Shown here piece by piece: positions 50,530 to 60,439 of a stretch of DNA of 64,000 nt (position 1 is its first letter; each line of letters starts with the position of its first letter). Both the position numbers and the translations under genes were made by a program. Under the pieces are notes generated by a model. The model searched no databases. It saw only the letters and a list, made by a program, of their open reading frames with translations, and was not told the DNA's origin. Origin of the DNA: Nicoliella lavandulae (lineage in GTDB: Bacteria; Bacillota; Bacilli; Lactobacillales; Lactobacillaceae); assembly GCF_037546185.1 (NCBI RefSeq), contig NZ_JAWMWH010000001.1:1116001-1180000 (forward strand). Reading direction: 5' to 3'.

Positions 50530-52423
50530 GGGACATTTATTAAATGATCGTTATCAAGTTATTGACCAAATTGGCCAGGGTGGGATGTCTGATGTTTATT
50601 TAGCTAAGGACTTGAAACAACACCGGTTAGTTGCAATCAAGATCTTAAGAATTGATTTTCGGGACAATCCCCATACCCAAGCTCAGTTCAAACGTGAAAC
50701 CCATGCGATTAGTCAATTAGATAGTCCAAACATTGTGGATGTATATGGGTTCAACGATGATGATGGTTTGCAGTACTCGGTGATGGAATACGTCAAGGGA
50801 AGTAATTTAAAGGATTACATTAAAACGCACCCCCAGATTCCAATTCCACTAGTGATCAAAATCATGAATCAAATTTTGAACGCCGTTGCAATGGCGCACC
50901 AAAATAATATCGTGCACCGGGATTTAAAGCCGGAAAACGTTTTAATCGATAGTGATGGTAACGTTAAAATTACTGATTTTGGAATTGCTATTTTTTCATC
51001 TGAAAAGACATTGACCCAAACGAATTCAATTGTGGGTTCGATTCACTACCTATCCCCCGAACAAGTGCGAGGTGAAATTGCGACGAAGCAATCGGATATT
51101 TATTCACTAGGGATTATCATGTATGAGTTGTTGACGAGTCATGTGCCATTCGATGGTGATAATCCAGTCTCAATTGCCTTAAAGCATTCTAAGGAACCAT
51201 TGCCATCGATTCATAAGCAAAATCATGCCGTTCCAATGGCCCTTGAAAATGTGGTCCTAAAAGCCACCGCGAAAAATCCAAGTCAACGATATGATTCAAT
51301 TCAAGCAATGCAAGCTGATCTAAATGCGGCGTTGCATAAAAAACATGTGAAAAGATTCGTACCAGATAATGCCATTCACGTTGATGATGAGACTAAGGTC
51401 ATGGACTTGAATCAAATGAAGCAATATGCGCATGCTGATGATCAAGTGACGGTTAACCCCAAGCCGAAAAGGACCGGCCAAATCTTTTGGTACACCTGGG
51501 GAGCAGTCGTAGCCATCGTCTTAGTATCATTTGGATTATTAATTCATTTTTGTTTTGTCCAGGTCCCGACCTTGAGTGGCCTTAGTAAAACGCAGGCCAT
51601 TCATAGGCTAAAAGAAGCTGGCTTGCATGTAGATCGAATTCAATATCGTTATGACGACAACGTGGCGATTAACCAGGCTTTTAACACGAATCCGGGTCCT
51701 AATAGTTGGGTGTTGCGCAATAAAGCGGTGACCTTAGTGCTAAGTAATGGAGTCAGTAAGGTCAATTTAAATAACTATATTGGCCAAGACTATCAACAAA
51801 GTGCAAAGGAACTATCTGATCAAGGATTTACCGTTGAAAAGACTTATACGAGTTCTGATACCTTTAGTAGTGGTAAGATTTTGAAACAAAACTTTACGCC
51901 GGGGGATTCATTTAGTCCGCGTAATAAGGTCATTAAGTTCGTAGTGTCAGATGGGATTCGTGAATTTACATTAAAGAAGTTGGTGGGGATGACCAAGGAC
52001 GAAGCAGCTAGTTATGTTGAAATGATGGGCTTGAATCCTACATTTGATTATCAATATAATGATGAGTATCCAGCAGGCAGCGTCTTTAATCAAAATCCGG
52101 ATTCTGGTTTGACGGTCTATAACGGCGATAACGTGATTATCTCGATTTCAAAGGGACCGAAAACTAATAATAAGAGTAGTAATACTCAACACACGTTGAA
52201 CGTTAATGTGAACTTACCGTATGTTGATAACGAAAACAAATCAAACCAAATTGAAATTTATGTTAAGGATGAGAACAATAATATTAACCATATATACCGG
52301 AGTATTACGATTTACCAAGATACCAAATTTATTATTCCGTTTAAGTTGAATGGTAAACAACCGGGTGAATATCGGATTGTCCGGGATGGCAAGACGATTA
52401 GTGATGTTAAAAATATTAATTAG
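50522..52423 (+). CDS. prkC: PASTA-domain Ser/Thr protein kinase
   Basis: PrkC (Stk1) senses cell-wall fragments and phosphorylates division, wall and translation proteins. The cytoplasmic kinase domain has IGQGGMSDVYLAKD (about residue 17), VHRDLKPENVL and ITDFG, and an SPEQ segment. One membrane helix lies at about 322-346 (FWYTWGAVVAIVLVSFGLLI), followed by three extracellular PASTA repeats and a further ~90-residue beta-rich tail that I cannot assign. The ATG at 50522 overlaps stp by 8 nt and follows AAGGAG; a TTG three codons earlier overlaps the Shine-Dalgarno and was rejected. Length 633. Confidence 0.95.
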   Translation: MIKGHLLNDRYQVIDQIGQGGMSDVYLAKDLKQHRLVAIKILRIDFRDNPHTQAQFKRETHAISQLDSPNIVDVYGFNDDDGLQYSVMEYVKGSNLKDYIKTHPQIPIPLVIKIMNQILNAVAMAHQNNIVHRDLKPENVLIDSDGNVKITDFGIAIFSSEKTLTQTNSIVGSIHYLSPEQVRGEIATKQSDIYSLGIIMYELLTSHVPFDGDNPVSIALKHSKEPLPSIHKQNHAVPMALENVVLKATAKNPSQRYDSIQAMQADLNAALHKKHVKRFVPDNAIHVDDETKVMDLNQMKQYAHADDQVTVNPKPKRTGQIFWYTWGAVVAIVLVSFGLLIHFCFVQVPTLSGLSKTQAIHRLKEAGLHVDRIQYRYDDNVAINQAFNTNPGPNSWVLRNKAVTLVLSNGVSKVNLNNYIGQDYQQSAKELSDQGFTVEKTYTSSDTFSSGKILKQNFTPGDSFSPRNKVIKFVVSDGIREFTLKKLVGMTKDEAASYVEMMGLNPTFDYQYNDEYPAGSVFNQNPDSGLTVYNGDNVIISISKGPKTNNKSSNTQHTLNVNVNLPYVDNENKSNQIEIYVKDENNNINHIYRSITIYQDTKFIIPFKLNGKQPGEYRIVRDGKTISDVKNIN

Positions 52424-52425
52424 TG

Positions 52426-52454
52426 CTGATTTAAACGCATAAAGTTAGTATAAT
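52426..52454 (+). promoter_or_regulatory. Likely promoter of rsgA-rpe-thiN
   Basis: TATAAT (52449-52454) with CTGATT (52426-52431) 17 bp upstream lies directly after prkC and 23 nt before rsgA. Confidence 0.6.
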
Positions 52455-52476
52455 AAAAACCAAAAGGGGTGTTGAA

Positions 52477-53358
52477 TTGGCTACAGGAAGAATTTATCAA
52501 TCGCTTAGCGGGTTCTTTGATGTGCATGCGGACGGCAAGACATATCGGACGCGGGCCCGTGGTAATTTTAGAAAGCATGGCATTAAGCCGATCGTAGGTG
52601 ATATGGTAACATTTGAAAATGACTATATCTTAGACGTATTAAAGCGTAAGAACGCATTGGTACGGCCACCATTGGCAAACATTGACCAAGCAGTGGTCGT
52701 AACGGCCGCAACGGAGGCTGAATTTAGTATTAATCTATTGGATCGACAATTAGTTGGACTAGGGATCAATAACATTAAAGCCATCATTTACTTTACAAAA
52801 ACAGATTTATTGTCACCGGACCGGTTGCAGTTCATTCAGCAATTGGCGGCTGATTATCAACAAATTGGTTATAATGTGATCTGTCCAACCGGGGATGATA
52901 ATCAAGCGGCCATCGATCAATTAAAGGCCACGTTTAAAGACGCTGTGACCGTGTTTATGGGTCAAACGGGGGCTGGGAAGTCCACGCTGTTGAACCACAT
53001 TTTGCCATCCTTGCACTTAGCGACCGGTGAAATTTCACAGGCGTTGAACCGGGGCCGGCATACCACTAGAACGGTGACGTTGATTCCATTAGCCGGGGGG
53101 TTAGTTGCGGATACCCCTGGTTTTTCATCCTATGATACATTTGACATTGATTACCGGACGGTGAAAAATTACTTTCCTGAGTTTGTTAGCCACGCCAATG
53201 AATGTAAGTTCAGAGAGTGTTTACATGTGAACGAACCTGGTTGTAAAATTAAAGCAATGGTATCTGACGGTGAAATTTTAAATAGTCGGTACGATGATTA
53301 CCTACAATTATTTAATATGATCAAGAATCGGAAACCAGTTTATAATAAAAAGAAATGA
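52477..53358 (+). CDS. rsgA: Ribosome small subunit-dependent GTPase A
   Basis: RsgA checks late 30S assembly. The 293-residue protein has an N-terminal OB fold and a circularly permuted GTPase: YFTKTDLL (G4) comes before the P-loop GQTGAGKSTLLN and DTPGFSSYD (G3). A C-terminal zinc knuckle CKFRECLHVNEPGC follows. It starts with TTG, 7 nt after AAAGGGG. The stp-prkC-rsgA-rpe-thiN order is conserved in Firmicutes. Confidence 0.96.
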   Translation: MATGRIYQSLSGFFDVHADGKTYRTRARGNFRKHGIKPIVGDMVTFENDYILDVLKRKNALVRPPLANIDQAVVVTAATEAEFSINLLDRQLVGLGINNIKAIIYFTKTDLLSPDRLQFIQQLAADYQQIGYNVICPTGDDNQAAIDQLKATFKDAVTVFMGQTGAGKSTLLNHILPSLHLATGEISQALNRGRHTTRTVTLIPLAGGLVADTPGFSSYDTFDIDYRTVKNYFPEFVSHANECKFRECLHVNEPGCKIKAMVSDGEILNSRYDDYLQLFNMIKNRKPVYNKKK

Positions 53359-53368
53359 GGAAGTTAAA

Positions 53369-54022
53369 ATGATTAAAGTAGCACCATCAATTTTAAGTGC
53401 AGATTATGTAAACTTACAACGCGATATTGAAAAGGTAGAACAAGGCGGTGCCGAATACCTCCACATTGATATTATGGATGGGATGTTCGTTCCAGCTATT
53501 TCATATGGTCCAAACTGGGTAAAGGCAATTCGCCCAATTTCAAACTTGATTTTAGACGTGCATATGATGGTTGAAAACCCAGAACGTTACATCGATACCT
53601 TTGCCGAAGCTGGTGCCGATTTAATCGGGGTCCACGTTGAAGCTACCCCTCATATTCACCGGGCACTTCAAATGATCAAAAATCATGGTGTAAAGGCTGA
53701 AGTAGTTATTAACCCTGGAACACCAGTAGATGCCATTAAACCCGTCTTATACATGGTTGACCAAGTATTAGTAATGACGGTCAACCCTGGATTTGGTGGT
53801 CAAAAGTTCATTCCAGAAACAGTTAAGAAGATCCAAGAATTAAACGCTATCAAAAAGGCTGAAGGCTATGACTTTGATATTGAAATTGATGGTGGAGTCA
53901 ACGACCAAACCGTTAAGGGAGCTTATGAAGCCGGTGCTACAGTAGCCGTAGCTGGTTCATATGTCTTTGGTGCTGATGATCCAGCAAGTCGAATCCATGC
54001 AATTAAGGATGCGACTAAGTAA
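53369..54022 (+). CDS. rpe: Ribulose-phosphate 3-epimerase
   Basis: Rpe interconverts ribulose-5-P and xylulose-5-P in the pentose phosphate or phosphoketolase pathway. The 217-residue TIM barrel has IDIMDGMFVPAISYGP, LDVHMMVENP, MTVNPGFGGQKFI and EIDGGVND with the metal-binding His/Asp residues. Its stop overlaps the thiN ATG by one base. Confidence 0.97.
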   Translation: MIKVAPSILSADYVNLQRDIEKVEQGGAEYLHIDIMDGMFVPAISYGPNWVKAIRPISNLILDVHMMVENPERYIDTFAEAGADLIGVHVEATPHIHRALQMIKNHGVKAEVVINPGTPVDAIKPVLYMVDQVLVMTVNPGFGGQKFIPETVKKIQELNAIKKAEGYDFDIEIDGGVNDQTVKGAYEAGATVAVAGSYVFGADDPASRIHAIKDATK

Positions 54023-54672
54023 TGACTAATCATCTAAATTTATTGGTCGGCGGACCAGTTGAAAATTGGCCGGATGCGTTACAAAAGCATCAAATTAAGG
54101 GTGATTGGATCGGCGTGGACCGGGGAAATTTACGATTGATTAAGCTAGGCATTGATCCTAAGTATGCGGTGGGCGATTTTGATTCGTTAGCCCCAGATGA
54201 ATTGGCATTGGTCGAACAACACGTGCAACATATTCATCATTCACGGGCTGAAAAGGATGATACTGATACTCAGCTGGGCTTAAAGGCAGCTATCGAGTTA
54301 TTTCATGCTGATTCAGTTGATATTTATGGAGCCACTGGCGGTCGCATTGACCACTTTTTGGCTAACTTTTTGATGGTATTAGAATTACGGTTTCGGATGT
54401 ATGCACCTAAGATTAGGTTGATTGATAAGCAAAACACAATTACCTATTATTTACCAGGTGAACACGTCATTACTAAGGAACCAGATAAAAAGTATTTAGC
54501 ATTCGTGCCATTGACGCCGATGACATTAACGCTTCCGGATGAAAAATATCGCTTAGATCGATTTCCCATTCAACATCCCGTTTCGTTGTCCAGCAATGAG
54601 TTTATTGGTAACAAAGGGCATTTTGAATTTGACCAGGGTGTAATGGCCGTGATTCAAAGTAGTGATAAATAA
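54022..54672 (+). CDS. thiN: Thiamine diphosphokinase
   Basis: ThiN transfers pyrophosphate from ATP to thiamine, giving the cofactor of phosphoketolase and pyruvate enzymes. The 216-residue protein has GVDRGNLRLIKLGIDPKYAVGDFDSL, EKDDTDTQLGLKAAI and YGATGGRIDHFLAN, typical of the family. TAATG overlap with rpe suggests coupling. A strong terminator closes the unit. Confidence 0.95.
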   Translation: MTNHLNLLVGGPVENWPDALQKHQIKGDWIGVDRGNLRLIKLGIDPKYAVGDFDSLAPDELALVEQHVQHIHHSRAEKDDTDTQLGLKAAIELFHADSVDIYGATGGRIDHFLANFLMVLELRFRMYAPKIRLIDKQNTITYYLPGEHVITKEPDKKYLAFVPLTPMTLTLPDEKYRLDRFPIQHPVSLSSNEFIGNKGHFEFDQGVMAVIQSSDK

Positions 54673-54673
54673 T

Positions 54674-54710
54674 TAAAAAAACCAGCTCGATTTAATTGAG
54701 CTGGTTTTTT
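54674..54710 (+). terminator. Terminator of rsgA-rpe-thiN
   Basis: Stem AAAAAACCAGCTC/GAGCTGGTTTTTT, loop of 8-9 nt, active on the plus strand and possibly both. Confidence 0.92.
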
Positions 54711-54719
54711 AGTGGCTAC

Positions 54720-54767
54720 AAAAAACTAGGCTGCTATCTTCAAAATGAATTGAAAATAACAGCCTAG
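54720..54767 (-). terminator. Terminator of rpmB (minus strand)
   Basis: On the minus strand a 16-bp stem (CTAGGCTGTTATTTTC with GAAGATAGCAGCCTAG, two G-U pairs) is followed by a T-run. On the plus strand the same positions would be A-C mismatches, which fits minus-strand use. Confidence 0.85.
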
Positions 54768-54810
54768 CAAAATAGTCTAAGTACTTAGAATTTTTATTTA
54801 AATCATGTTA

Positions 54811-54996
54811 TTAAACACGAGTAACCTTACCTGATTTTAAGGTACGGGCACTAACCCAAACTTTTTTAGGTTTGCCATCAACTAAAATCCGAACCTTTTG
54901 CAAATTTGGCTTCCAGCTACGACGTGAAGAATTTAAAGCGTGAGAACGCTTGTTACCGAAGTGGGTTCTCTTACCACTGAAAAAGTCTTTAGCCAT
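54811..54996 (-). CDS. rpmB: 50S ribosomal protein L28
   Basis: The 61-residue basic protein [22 protein letters not shown]...ends [13 protein letters not shown], a standard short Firmicute L28. I see no zinc-binding cysteines. It is the only minus-strand gene of the window and stands alone between thiN and yloU, the conserved arrangement. GGAGG lies at good spacing before its ATG. Confidence 0.97.
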   Translation of the reverse strand: MAKDFFSGKRTHFGNKRSHALNSSRRSWKPNLQKVRILVDGKPKKVWVSARTLKSGKVTRV

Positions 54997-55047
54997 GATA
55001 ATGCCTCCTTACATTTATTTTATTCTTTGTTTTTAATACACTACAAT

Positions 55048-55076
55048 AATTTAGCATATAAATGGCCACATTGCAA
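55048..55076 (-). promoter_or_regulatory. Promoter of rpmB
   Basis: On the minus strand TTGCAA (55076-55071), a 17-bp spacer and TAATT-type box TAAATT (55053-55048) with an extended TGC lie about 50 nt before rpmB. Confidence 0.6.
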
Positions 55077-55210
55077 TAGTTTTCTTTCAAGTATATTTAC
55101 TTGACAGCATATTTACTTAAAATTAGGCCGGCCTCTTTGGATTTTTACATTCTTGTGTTAATATTATTACTGATTATGTGTATTTCGAATCTTTTAAGGA
55201 GGCTATTACT

Positions 55211-55573
55211 TTGGCCGTTAAAATTAAGACAAAATATGGAATTGTAGATATTAGCAATGATGTGATTTCATCAGTAGTTGGGAGTGCCACCACTGATAAC
55301 TATGGAGTCGTTGGAATGGCTAGTAAAAAGCAACTCCGTGATAACGTGAACAGTATCCTAGGAAAAGACAATTACTCCAAGGGAGTTGTGGTTAAACAGG
55401 AAAATAATGGAATTTCAGTGGAAGTAAACATTATTGTTAGCTACGGGACTAAGATATCAGAAGTATGTAGAAACGTTCAATCAAAGGTTAAATATAATTT
55501 AGAGACAATGCTTGGCATTACTGCCAATGCCGTTAATGTTGTAGTCCAAGGGGTTCAAGTTTTAAATGACTAG
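55211..55573 (+). CDS. Asp23/Gls24 family protein, YloU-like
   Basis: The 120-residue protein starts MAVKIKTKYGIVDISNDVI and has the Asp23 core VNIIVSYGTKISEVCRNVQSKVKYNLE. The TTG at 55211 was chosen because AAGGAGG lies 8 nt before it and it matches family starts; the open frame reaches back to 55178 without a ribosome site. In Bacillus the homologue yloU precedes yloV, as here. Its exact role is unknown; the family is linked to envelope stress. Confidence 0.92.
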   Translation: MAVKIKTKYGIVDISNDVISSVVGSATTDNYGVVGMASKKQLRDNVNSILGKDNYSKGVVVKQENNGISVEVNIIVSYGTKISEVCRNVQSKVKYNLETMLGITANAVNVVVQGVQVLND

Positions 55574-55607
55574 CATTTAGCTTGTCGCTTACTTAGGAGG
55601 ATATCAA

Positions 55608-57296
55608 TTGACAGTTACAGAAATTGACAGTAATCAATTTAGAAAGATGGTTAAAGCGGCTTCGATGTCGCTTAATAACAATGCAGATTTTATTAATTCT
55701 TTAAATGTGTTTCCCGTGCCAGATGGTGATACCGGAACGAATATGAACCTATCACTTGCCAGTGGCCAAAAATACGTTGCTAATACGGATAGTAAGTCAG
55801 TTGGTGACTTAGCTGCTGCCTTAGCAAAGGGATTATTGATGGGCGCCCGGGGAAATTCTGGGGTGATTTTGTCCCAAATTTTCCGTGGCTTTTCTAAATC
55901 GGTTGAAAATAAGAAAACATTAGCTGCTAGTGACATCAATGATGCGCTAGTGGAGGCAACTAAAACGGCTTATAGTTCGGTCATGAAGCCAACGGAAGGG
56001 ACCATTCTGACCGTTATTCATGGTGCCGCTGAACGTAGTCGCGAAATTTATGAAACAACTGATGACGTAGCAGCATTGATGGATGAAGTAAGTAATGCTG
56101 CTGATAATGCATTAGCTAAAACAACTGAATTACTTCCCGTCTTAAAACAAGTGGGGGTAGTGGACTCTGGTGGTCAAGGGCTAGCATTCGTTCTCCGGGC
56201 ATTTGCCGATTCACTTAATGGACGTGAAATTTCAACGGAAAGCAATGAACCAGATAATGAAGAAATGAACGAAATGATTGATGCTCAACACCATCAAAGT
56301 GTCCAAGGACAAATTGACCCCGCTGACATTAAATACGGGTACTGTACCCAAATTATGGTCCGCATCGGTAAGGGCAAAGAAGTGGATCGCAAGTTCGAGT
56401 ACCAACCATTCTATGATTACTTAGCTCAATTAGGTGATTCATTGTTGGTCGTCAACGATGAAGAAATTGTTAAAGTCCATGTTCACACTGAACACCCCGG
56501 TAAAGTACTAGCGTGGGGTCAACAATTCGGTGATTTAGCAAACGTAAAGGTCGATAACATGCGCTTGCAACAAGAAGATATCATGGAAGCTGATCAACCA
56601 CATCCTAATCATGACCAACCCAAGGCAATCCAACGCCCAAATGATACGGCAGTAATCGCAGTCGCTAGTGGTAGTGGAATTGCGAAGTTGTTTAAGAGCC
56701 TAGGGGTGACCGACATAATTAGTGGTGGTCAAACCATGAACCCAAGTACTCAAGACATTGTGGATGCAATCAATCAATCCGGGGCTAAGCGGGCCATTAT
56801 TTTACCTAATAATGGTAATATTTTCTTAGCTGCCGAACAAGCTGCAAAGGTAGTCGATATCCCAGTTGTAATTGTCCATAGTAAGACCGTACCGCAAGGG
56901 ATGACGGCTATGTTAGAATACGATCCGAATGCTAAGCTAGCTGATTTACAATCCGCAATGGATGAAAGTGTCAGCTATGTGCAAACTGGTGAAGTGACCC
57001 AAGCGGTTCGTGATACAGAGTTAGATAATGTACACATTAAAAAAGATCAGTATATGGGCATTGTGGATGGTAAAATTTCCGTCACTAGCTCAAATATGAT
57101 CGACGCAGCCACTCAAATGGTGAAAACCATGTTAGATGAAGACAGTGAAGCGGTAACCATCTTATACGGTGATGGGGCGGATGAACGCGAAGCCCAACGC
57201 CTTAAGGACAATATCATTAAGATGGATGATGATTTAGAAATTGAAATTCATGCTGGTGGCCAACCAGTTTATCCCTTCTTAGTGTCTGTTGAATAG
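55608..57296 (+). CDS. fakA: Fatty acid kinase catalytic subunit FakA (YloV, DAK2/DegV fusion)
   Basis: FakA phosphorylates fatty acids bound to FakB, giving acyl phosphate for PlsX/PlsY. The N-terminal DhaL-like domain has NVFPVPDGDTGTNMNLSL and GARGNSGVILSQIFRGF, the ATP and Mg sites; a middle domain and a DegV-like C-terminal domain complete 562 residues. It starts with TTG after TAGGAGG. plsX and acpP nearby fit a lipid role. Older names are YloV or dihydroxyacetone kinase-like. Confidence 0.92.
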   Translation: MTVTEIDSNQFRKMVKAASMSLNNNADFINSLNVFPVPDGDTGTNMNLSLASGQKYVANTDSKSVGDLAAALAKGLLMGARGNSGVILSQIFRGFSKSVENKKTLAASDINDALVEATKTAYSSVMKPTEGTILTVIHGAAERSREIYETTDDVAALMDEVSNAADNALAKTTELLPVLKQVGVVDSGGQGLAFVLRAFADSLNGREISTESNEPDNEEMNEMIDAQHHQSVQGQIDPADIKYGYCTQIMVRIGKGKEVDRKFEYQPFYDYLAQLGDSLLVVNDEEIVKVHVHTEHPGKVLAWGQQFGDLANVKVDNMRLQQEDIMEADQPHPNHDQPKAIQRPNDTAVIAVASGSGIAKLFKSLGVTDIISGGQTMNPSTQDIVDAINQSGAKRAIILPNNGNIFLAAEQAAKVVDIPVVIVHSKTVPQGMTAMLEYDPNAKLADLQSAMDESVSYVQTGEVTQAVRDTELDNVHIKKDQYMGIVDGKISVTSSNMIDAATQMVKTMLDEDSEAVTILYGDGADEREAQRLKDNIIKMDDDLEIEIHAGGQPVYPFLVSVE

Positions 57297-57304
57297 TTTG
57301 AATT

Positions 57305-57329
57305 AATCGGATTAAATTCCGATTTTTTT
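57305..57329 (+). terminator. Weak terminator-like hairpin between fakA and recG
   Basis: Stem AATCGGA/TCCGATT with T7 lies 9 nt after the fakA stop. recG starts 17 nt later, so partial readthrough is likely. Confidence 0.6.
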
Positions 57330-57346
57330 GTTCGGAGGGATTTTAA

Positions 57347-59371
57347 ATGACAGGATTGAACGAATCAATTGCCACGATGAGTGGAATTGGGCCTAAGAAG
57401 CAAGCGGTCTTAAATGGCCTAGGCATTAAGACGATTGCTGATTTATTAAATTACTTTCCATTTCGGTATAATGATTTTAACGTTCAGTCATTAGCCGATT
57501 TACCTGATCAATCCCAAATTACTCTGAAGGGCCGGGTATTAGACGCCCCTAGCGTGTTTCGATATGGTTATAAAAGATCACGGCTCGCATTTAAATTATT
57601 AGTGGGTCAAGCAGCGGTACAAGTTAATTTCTTCAATCAGCCCTGGTTAAAAAAACAAATTGAAGTCAATCAAGAACTAGTGGTGTTTGGCCGCTTTGAC
57701 CGTAATCAATTAGCGTTGGCTGGCATGAAGATCTTAACCAATCATAATAATGAAATGGAACCCATTTATTCGGTCAATAAGCAGATTCGCCAAACAACGT
57801 TGCAAAAGATGATTCAACAAGCCTACGTTGATTATCATGATCAAATTGAAGAAATCTTGCCACAATCGTTACGAACTAAGTACAAGTTAGAATCCCACCA
57901 ACAAGTCGTTCATGATATGCACTTTCCTAAGACATTACGGGATGCCCAATTAGCACGGCGCACGGCAAAGTTTGAAGAATTTTTTATTTTTCAAATGCGA
58001 ATGCAATTAGTTAAACGGCGGCACCAAAAATTCGAAGGGGTGCCGATTGAATATGATCAACGGGCATTGCAACGCTTCATTGATCACCTACCGTTTAAAC
58101 TAACGTCAGCGCAAAGTCGGGTGTTGAATGAAATCTTGCATAATTTGGCCATGCCCGTTCAGATGAACCGTTTGTTACAAGGAGATGTTGGTAGTGGTAA
58201 AACGGTCGTTGCGGCTGCAGTAATTTATGCGGTCGTTTCAGCTGGCTATCAAGCGACACTGATGGTTCCCACTGAAATTTTAGCTGAACAACATGCCAAT
58301 AACTTGGTGAAGTTGTTTGATGGGTTGAATATTTCCATTGCCCTATTGACTGGGGATACCAAACCAGCCGCCCGCCGGGAATTATTACCCCGCATTAAAG
58401 ATGGGAGCGTTGATTTAATCATTGGGACCCATGCGTTAATTCAACCCGAGGTGAAGTACCATAACTTAGGGCTAGCGGTTATTGATGAGCAGCATCGATT
58501 TGGAGTCAATCAGCGGGCCGCGTTGCGTAAAAAGGGTGACGCCGTCAATATTTTAGCAATGACAGCGACCCCAATTCCCAGAACCCTACAAATCACGGCC
58601 TTTGGTGAAATGGACGTTTCAATTATCGATCAAGTTCCGGTGGGACGAAAACCGGTTCTGACTGCCTGGCTCAATGAAAAGCAGTTATTGGATTCGAAAC
58701 CCTTTTTCTTATCTCATTTACTTAATAAAGAGCAAATGTACGTAGTGGCTCCTTTAATTGAAGAGTCTGATAAGTCCGATATGGTCAGTGTCCAATCACT
58801 GTTTGAAACGATCAAGAATACTTTTCCGGGGTTTGAGGTTGGGGTTTTAAATGGTAAAATGAAAGACGCAGAAAAAAATGCGGTCATGGATGCATTTAAA
58901 GACCAATCAATTCAGATATTAATTTCCACGACGGTCATTGAAGTCGGTGTGGATGTTTCGAACGCTTCGTTGATGGTAATCTATGATGCTGATCACTTTG
59001 GATTAGCCCAATTACACCAACTTCGGGGACGTGTTGGACGGGGGACGCGTCAGTCGTATTGTATTTTGGTGGCGAATCCAAAGACTGAAGATGGGGCTAA
59101 ACGAATGCAGATCATGGTCGATAGTAATAACGGGTTCGAGATTGCCCAGCGAGATTTAGAGCTCCGGGGACCTGGGGACATGATTGGCCGTCAGCAATCG
59201 GGGGTGCCGCAATTTAAAATTGGGGACCCGGTAGCAGATGTCAAAATGTTGACCTATGCTCAACTGGAGGCTCAAAAAATAGTTAGTGATCCTGATTGGG
59301 AAACCCAAACTGATAATTTAGCACTAGTGAAATACTTAAACGATGATAAGTTAAATCAATCGTTAGATTAG
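57347..59371 (+). CDS. recG: ATP-dependent DNA helicase RecG
   Basis: RecG reverses stalled forks and branch-migrates Holliday junctions. An N-terminal wedge/OB domain (ITLKGRVLDAPSVFRYGYKRSRLAFKL region) precedes the helicase core with Walker A GDVGSGKTVVAAAV (about residue 280), DEQHRFG, TATPIPRTL and RGRVGRGTRQSYC. The 674 residues are normal. GGAGGG lies before the ATG; plsX follows 12 nt after its stop. Confidence 0.97.
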   Translation: MTGLNESIATMSGIGPKKQAVLNGLGIKTIADLLNYFPFRYNDFNVQSLADLPDQSQITLKGRVLDAPSVFRYGYKRSRLAFKLLVGQAAVQVNFFNQPWLKKQIEVNQELVVFGRFDRNQLALAGMKILTNHNNEMEPIYSVNKQIRQTTLQKMIQQAYVDYHDQIEEILPQSLRTKYKLESHQQVVHDMHFPKTLRDAQLARRTAKFEEFFIFQMRMQLVKRRHQKFEGVPIEYDQRALQRFIDHLPFKLTSAQSRVLNEILHNLAMPVQMNRLLQGDVGSGKTVVAAAVIYAVVSAGYQATLMVPTEILAEQHANNLVKLFDGLNISIALLTGDTKPAARRELLPRIKDGSVDLIIGTHALIQPEVKYHNLGLAVIDEQHRFGVNQRAALRKKGDAVNILAMTATPIPRTLQITAFGEMDVSIIDQVPVGRKPVLTAWLNEKQLLDSKPFFLSHLLNKEQMYVVAPLIEESDKSDMVSVQSLFETIKNTFPGFEVGVLNGKMKDAEKNAVMDAFKDQSIQILISTTVIEVGVDVSNASLMVIYDADHFGLAQLHQLRGRVGRGTRQSYCILVANPKTEDGAKRMQIMVDSNNGFEIAQRDLELRGPGDMIGRQQSGVPQFKIGDPVADVKMLTYAQLEAQKIVSDPDWETQTDNLALVKYLNDDKLNQSLD

Positions 59372-59383
59372 GGAGAGATAAAT

Positions 59384-60424
59384 ATGATGAAAGTAGCAGT
59401 TGATGCAATGGGTGGCGACTATGCGCCGACCGAAATTGTTAAAGGGGTCGAAATGGCACGGGACCTTTATCCAGATATGGAATTTGAATTATTTGGACCT
59501 AAGGATCAAGTGGAACCATTAATTGCTAGTAATGAACGAATTAATTTAATCCATACCGATGAAGTGATTGAAATGGGTGAAGAACCAGTTAAGGCGGTTA
59601 AAAGTAAAAAGAACTCCAGTATGGTCAAAGCTGCTGAAGCGGTTAAGGCTGGTCAAGCCGATGCCTTTTTATCTGGTGGTAATACGGGTGCCTTACTTAC
59701 GGCCGGATTATTTATTGTAGGTCGAATCAAGGGGATCGAACGCCCTGCATTAACGACAACACTACCAATGGTGGAAGGCCCAAATAGTAAGTTCGTTATG
59801 TTAGATGTGGGTGCTAATGCTGATTCTAGAGCATTTCATCTGTACCAATATGCCTTTATGGGCACTTATTATGCCGAAGCCGTATTAAAGATCAAGAATC
59901 CCCGCGTCGGGTTATTAAATAACGGGACCGAAGCAGATAAGGGTGACAAACTCCATAAGGCAGTTCATGATCTATTAGCAGCTAATAAAGATTTGAACTT
60001 TATTGGCAACGTTGAATCACGGGAACTACTTAACGGAGCGGCCGATGTCGTGGTTACCGATGGGTTTACCGGAAATGCGGCCCTTAAGAGTACTGAAGGA
60101 ACTGCTTTGACAATGCTAAATTTAATTAAAAGTAGTATAATGAATGGTAGTTTAAAGGATAAGTTAGGTGCTTATCTATTAAAAGATACCTTCAAGTCCA
60201 TCAATACCAAGTTAGATTACTCTAAGTACGGTGGAGCAGTATTAATTGGGGTGAAGGCGCCGGTAGTTAAAATGCATGGTAGTAGTAAGGCGGATACCGT
60301 TCGTAACACCATCGGTCAAATTCATACCATGTTGCAATCAAACACGGTCGGCCAAATCGTTGATTATTTTAGTGCTCATTCTGATGACATGAAGGCAATC
60401 AAGCAAGAAGCGAAAAATAATTAA
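59384..60424 (+). CDS. plsX: Phosphate acyltransferase PlsX
   Basis: PlsX exchanges acyl-ACP and acyl phosphate, the entry to phospholipid synthesis. The 346-residue protein starts [21 protein letters not shown] and has [16 protein letters not shown] and [16 protein letters not shown]. Either of two adjacent ATGs (59384, 59387) could be used; GGGAG lies upstream. acpP follows directly, giving enzyme and carrier in one unit. Confidence 0.96.
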   Translation: MMKVAVDAMGGDYAPTEIVKGVEMARDLYPDMEFELFGPKDQVEPLIASNERINLIHTDEVIEMGEEPVKAVKSKKNSSMVKAAEAVKAGQADAFLSGGNTGALLTAGLFIVGRIKGIERPALTTTLPMVEGPNSKFVMLDVGANADSRAFHLYQYAFMGTYYAEAVLKIKNPRVGLLNNGTEADKGDKLHKAVHDLLAANKDLNFIGNVESRELLNGAADVVVTDGFTGNAALKSTEGTALTMLNLIKSSIMNGSLKDKLGAYLLKDTFKSINTKLDYSKYGGAVLIGVKAPVVKMHGSSKADTVRNTIGQIHTMLQSNTVGQIVDYFSAHSDDMKAIKQEAKNN

Positions 60425-60439
60425 ATTGGTGGGAATATA

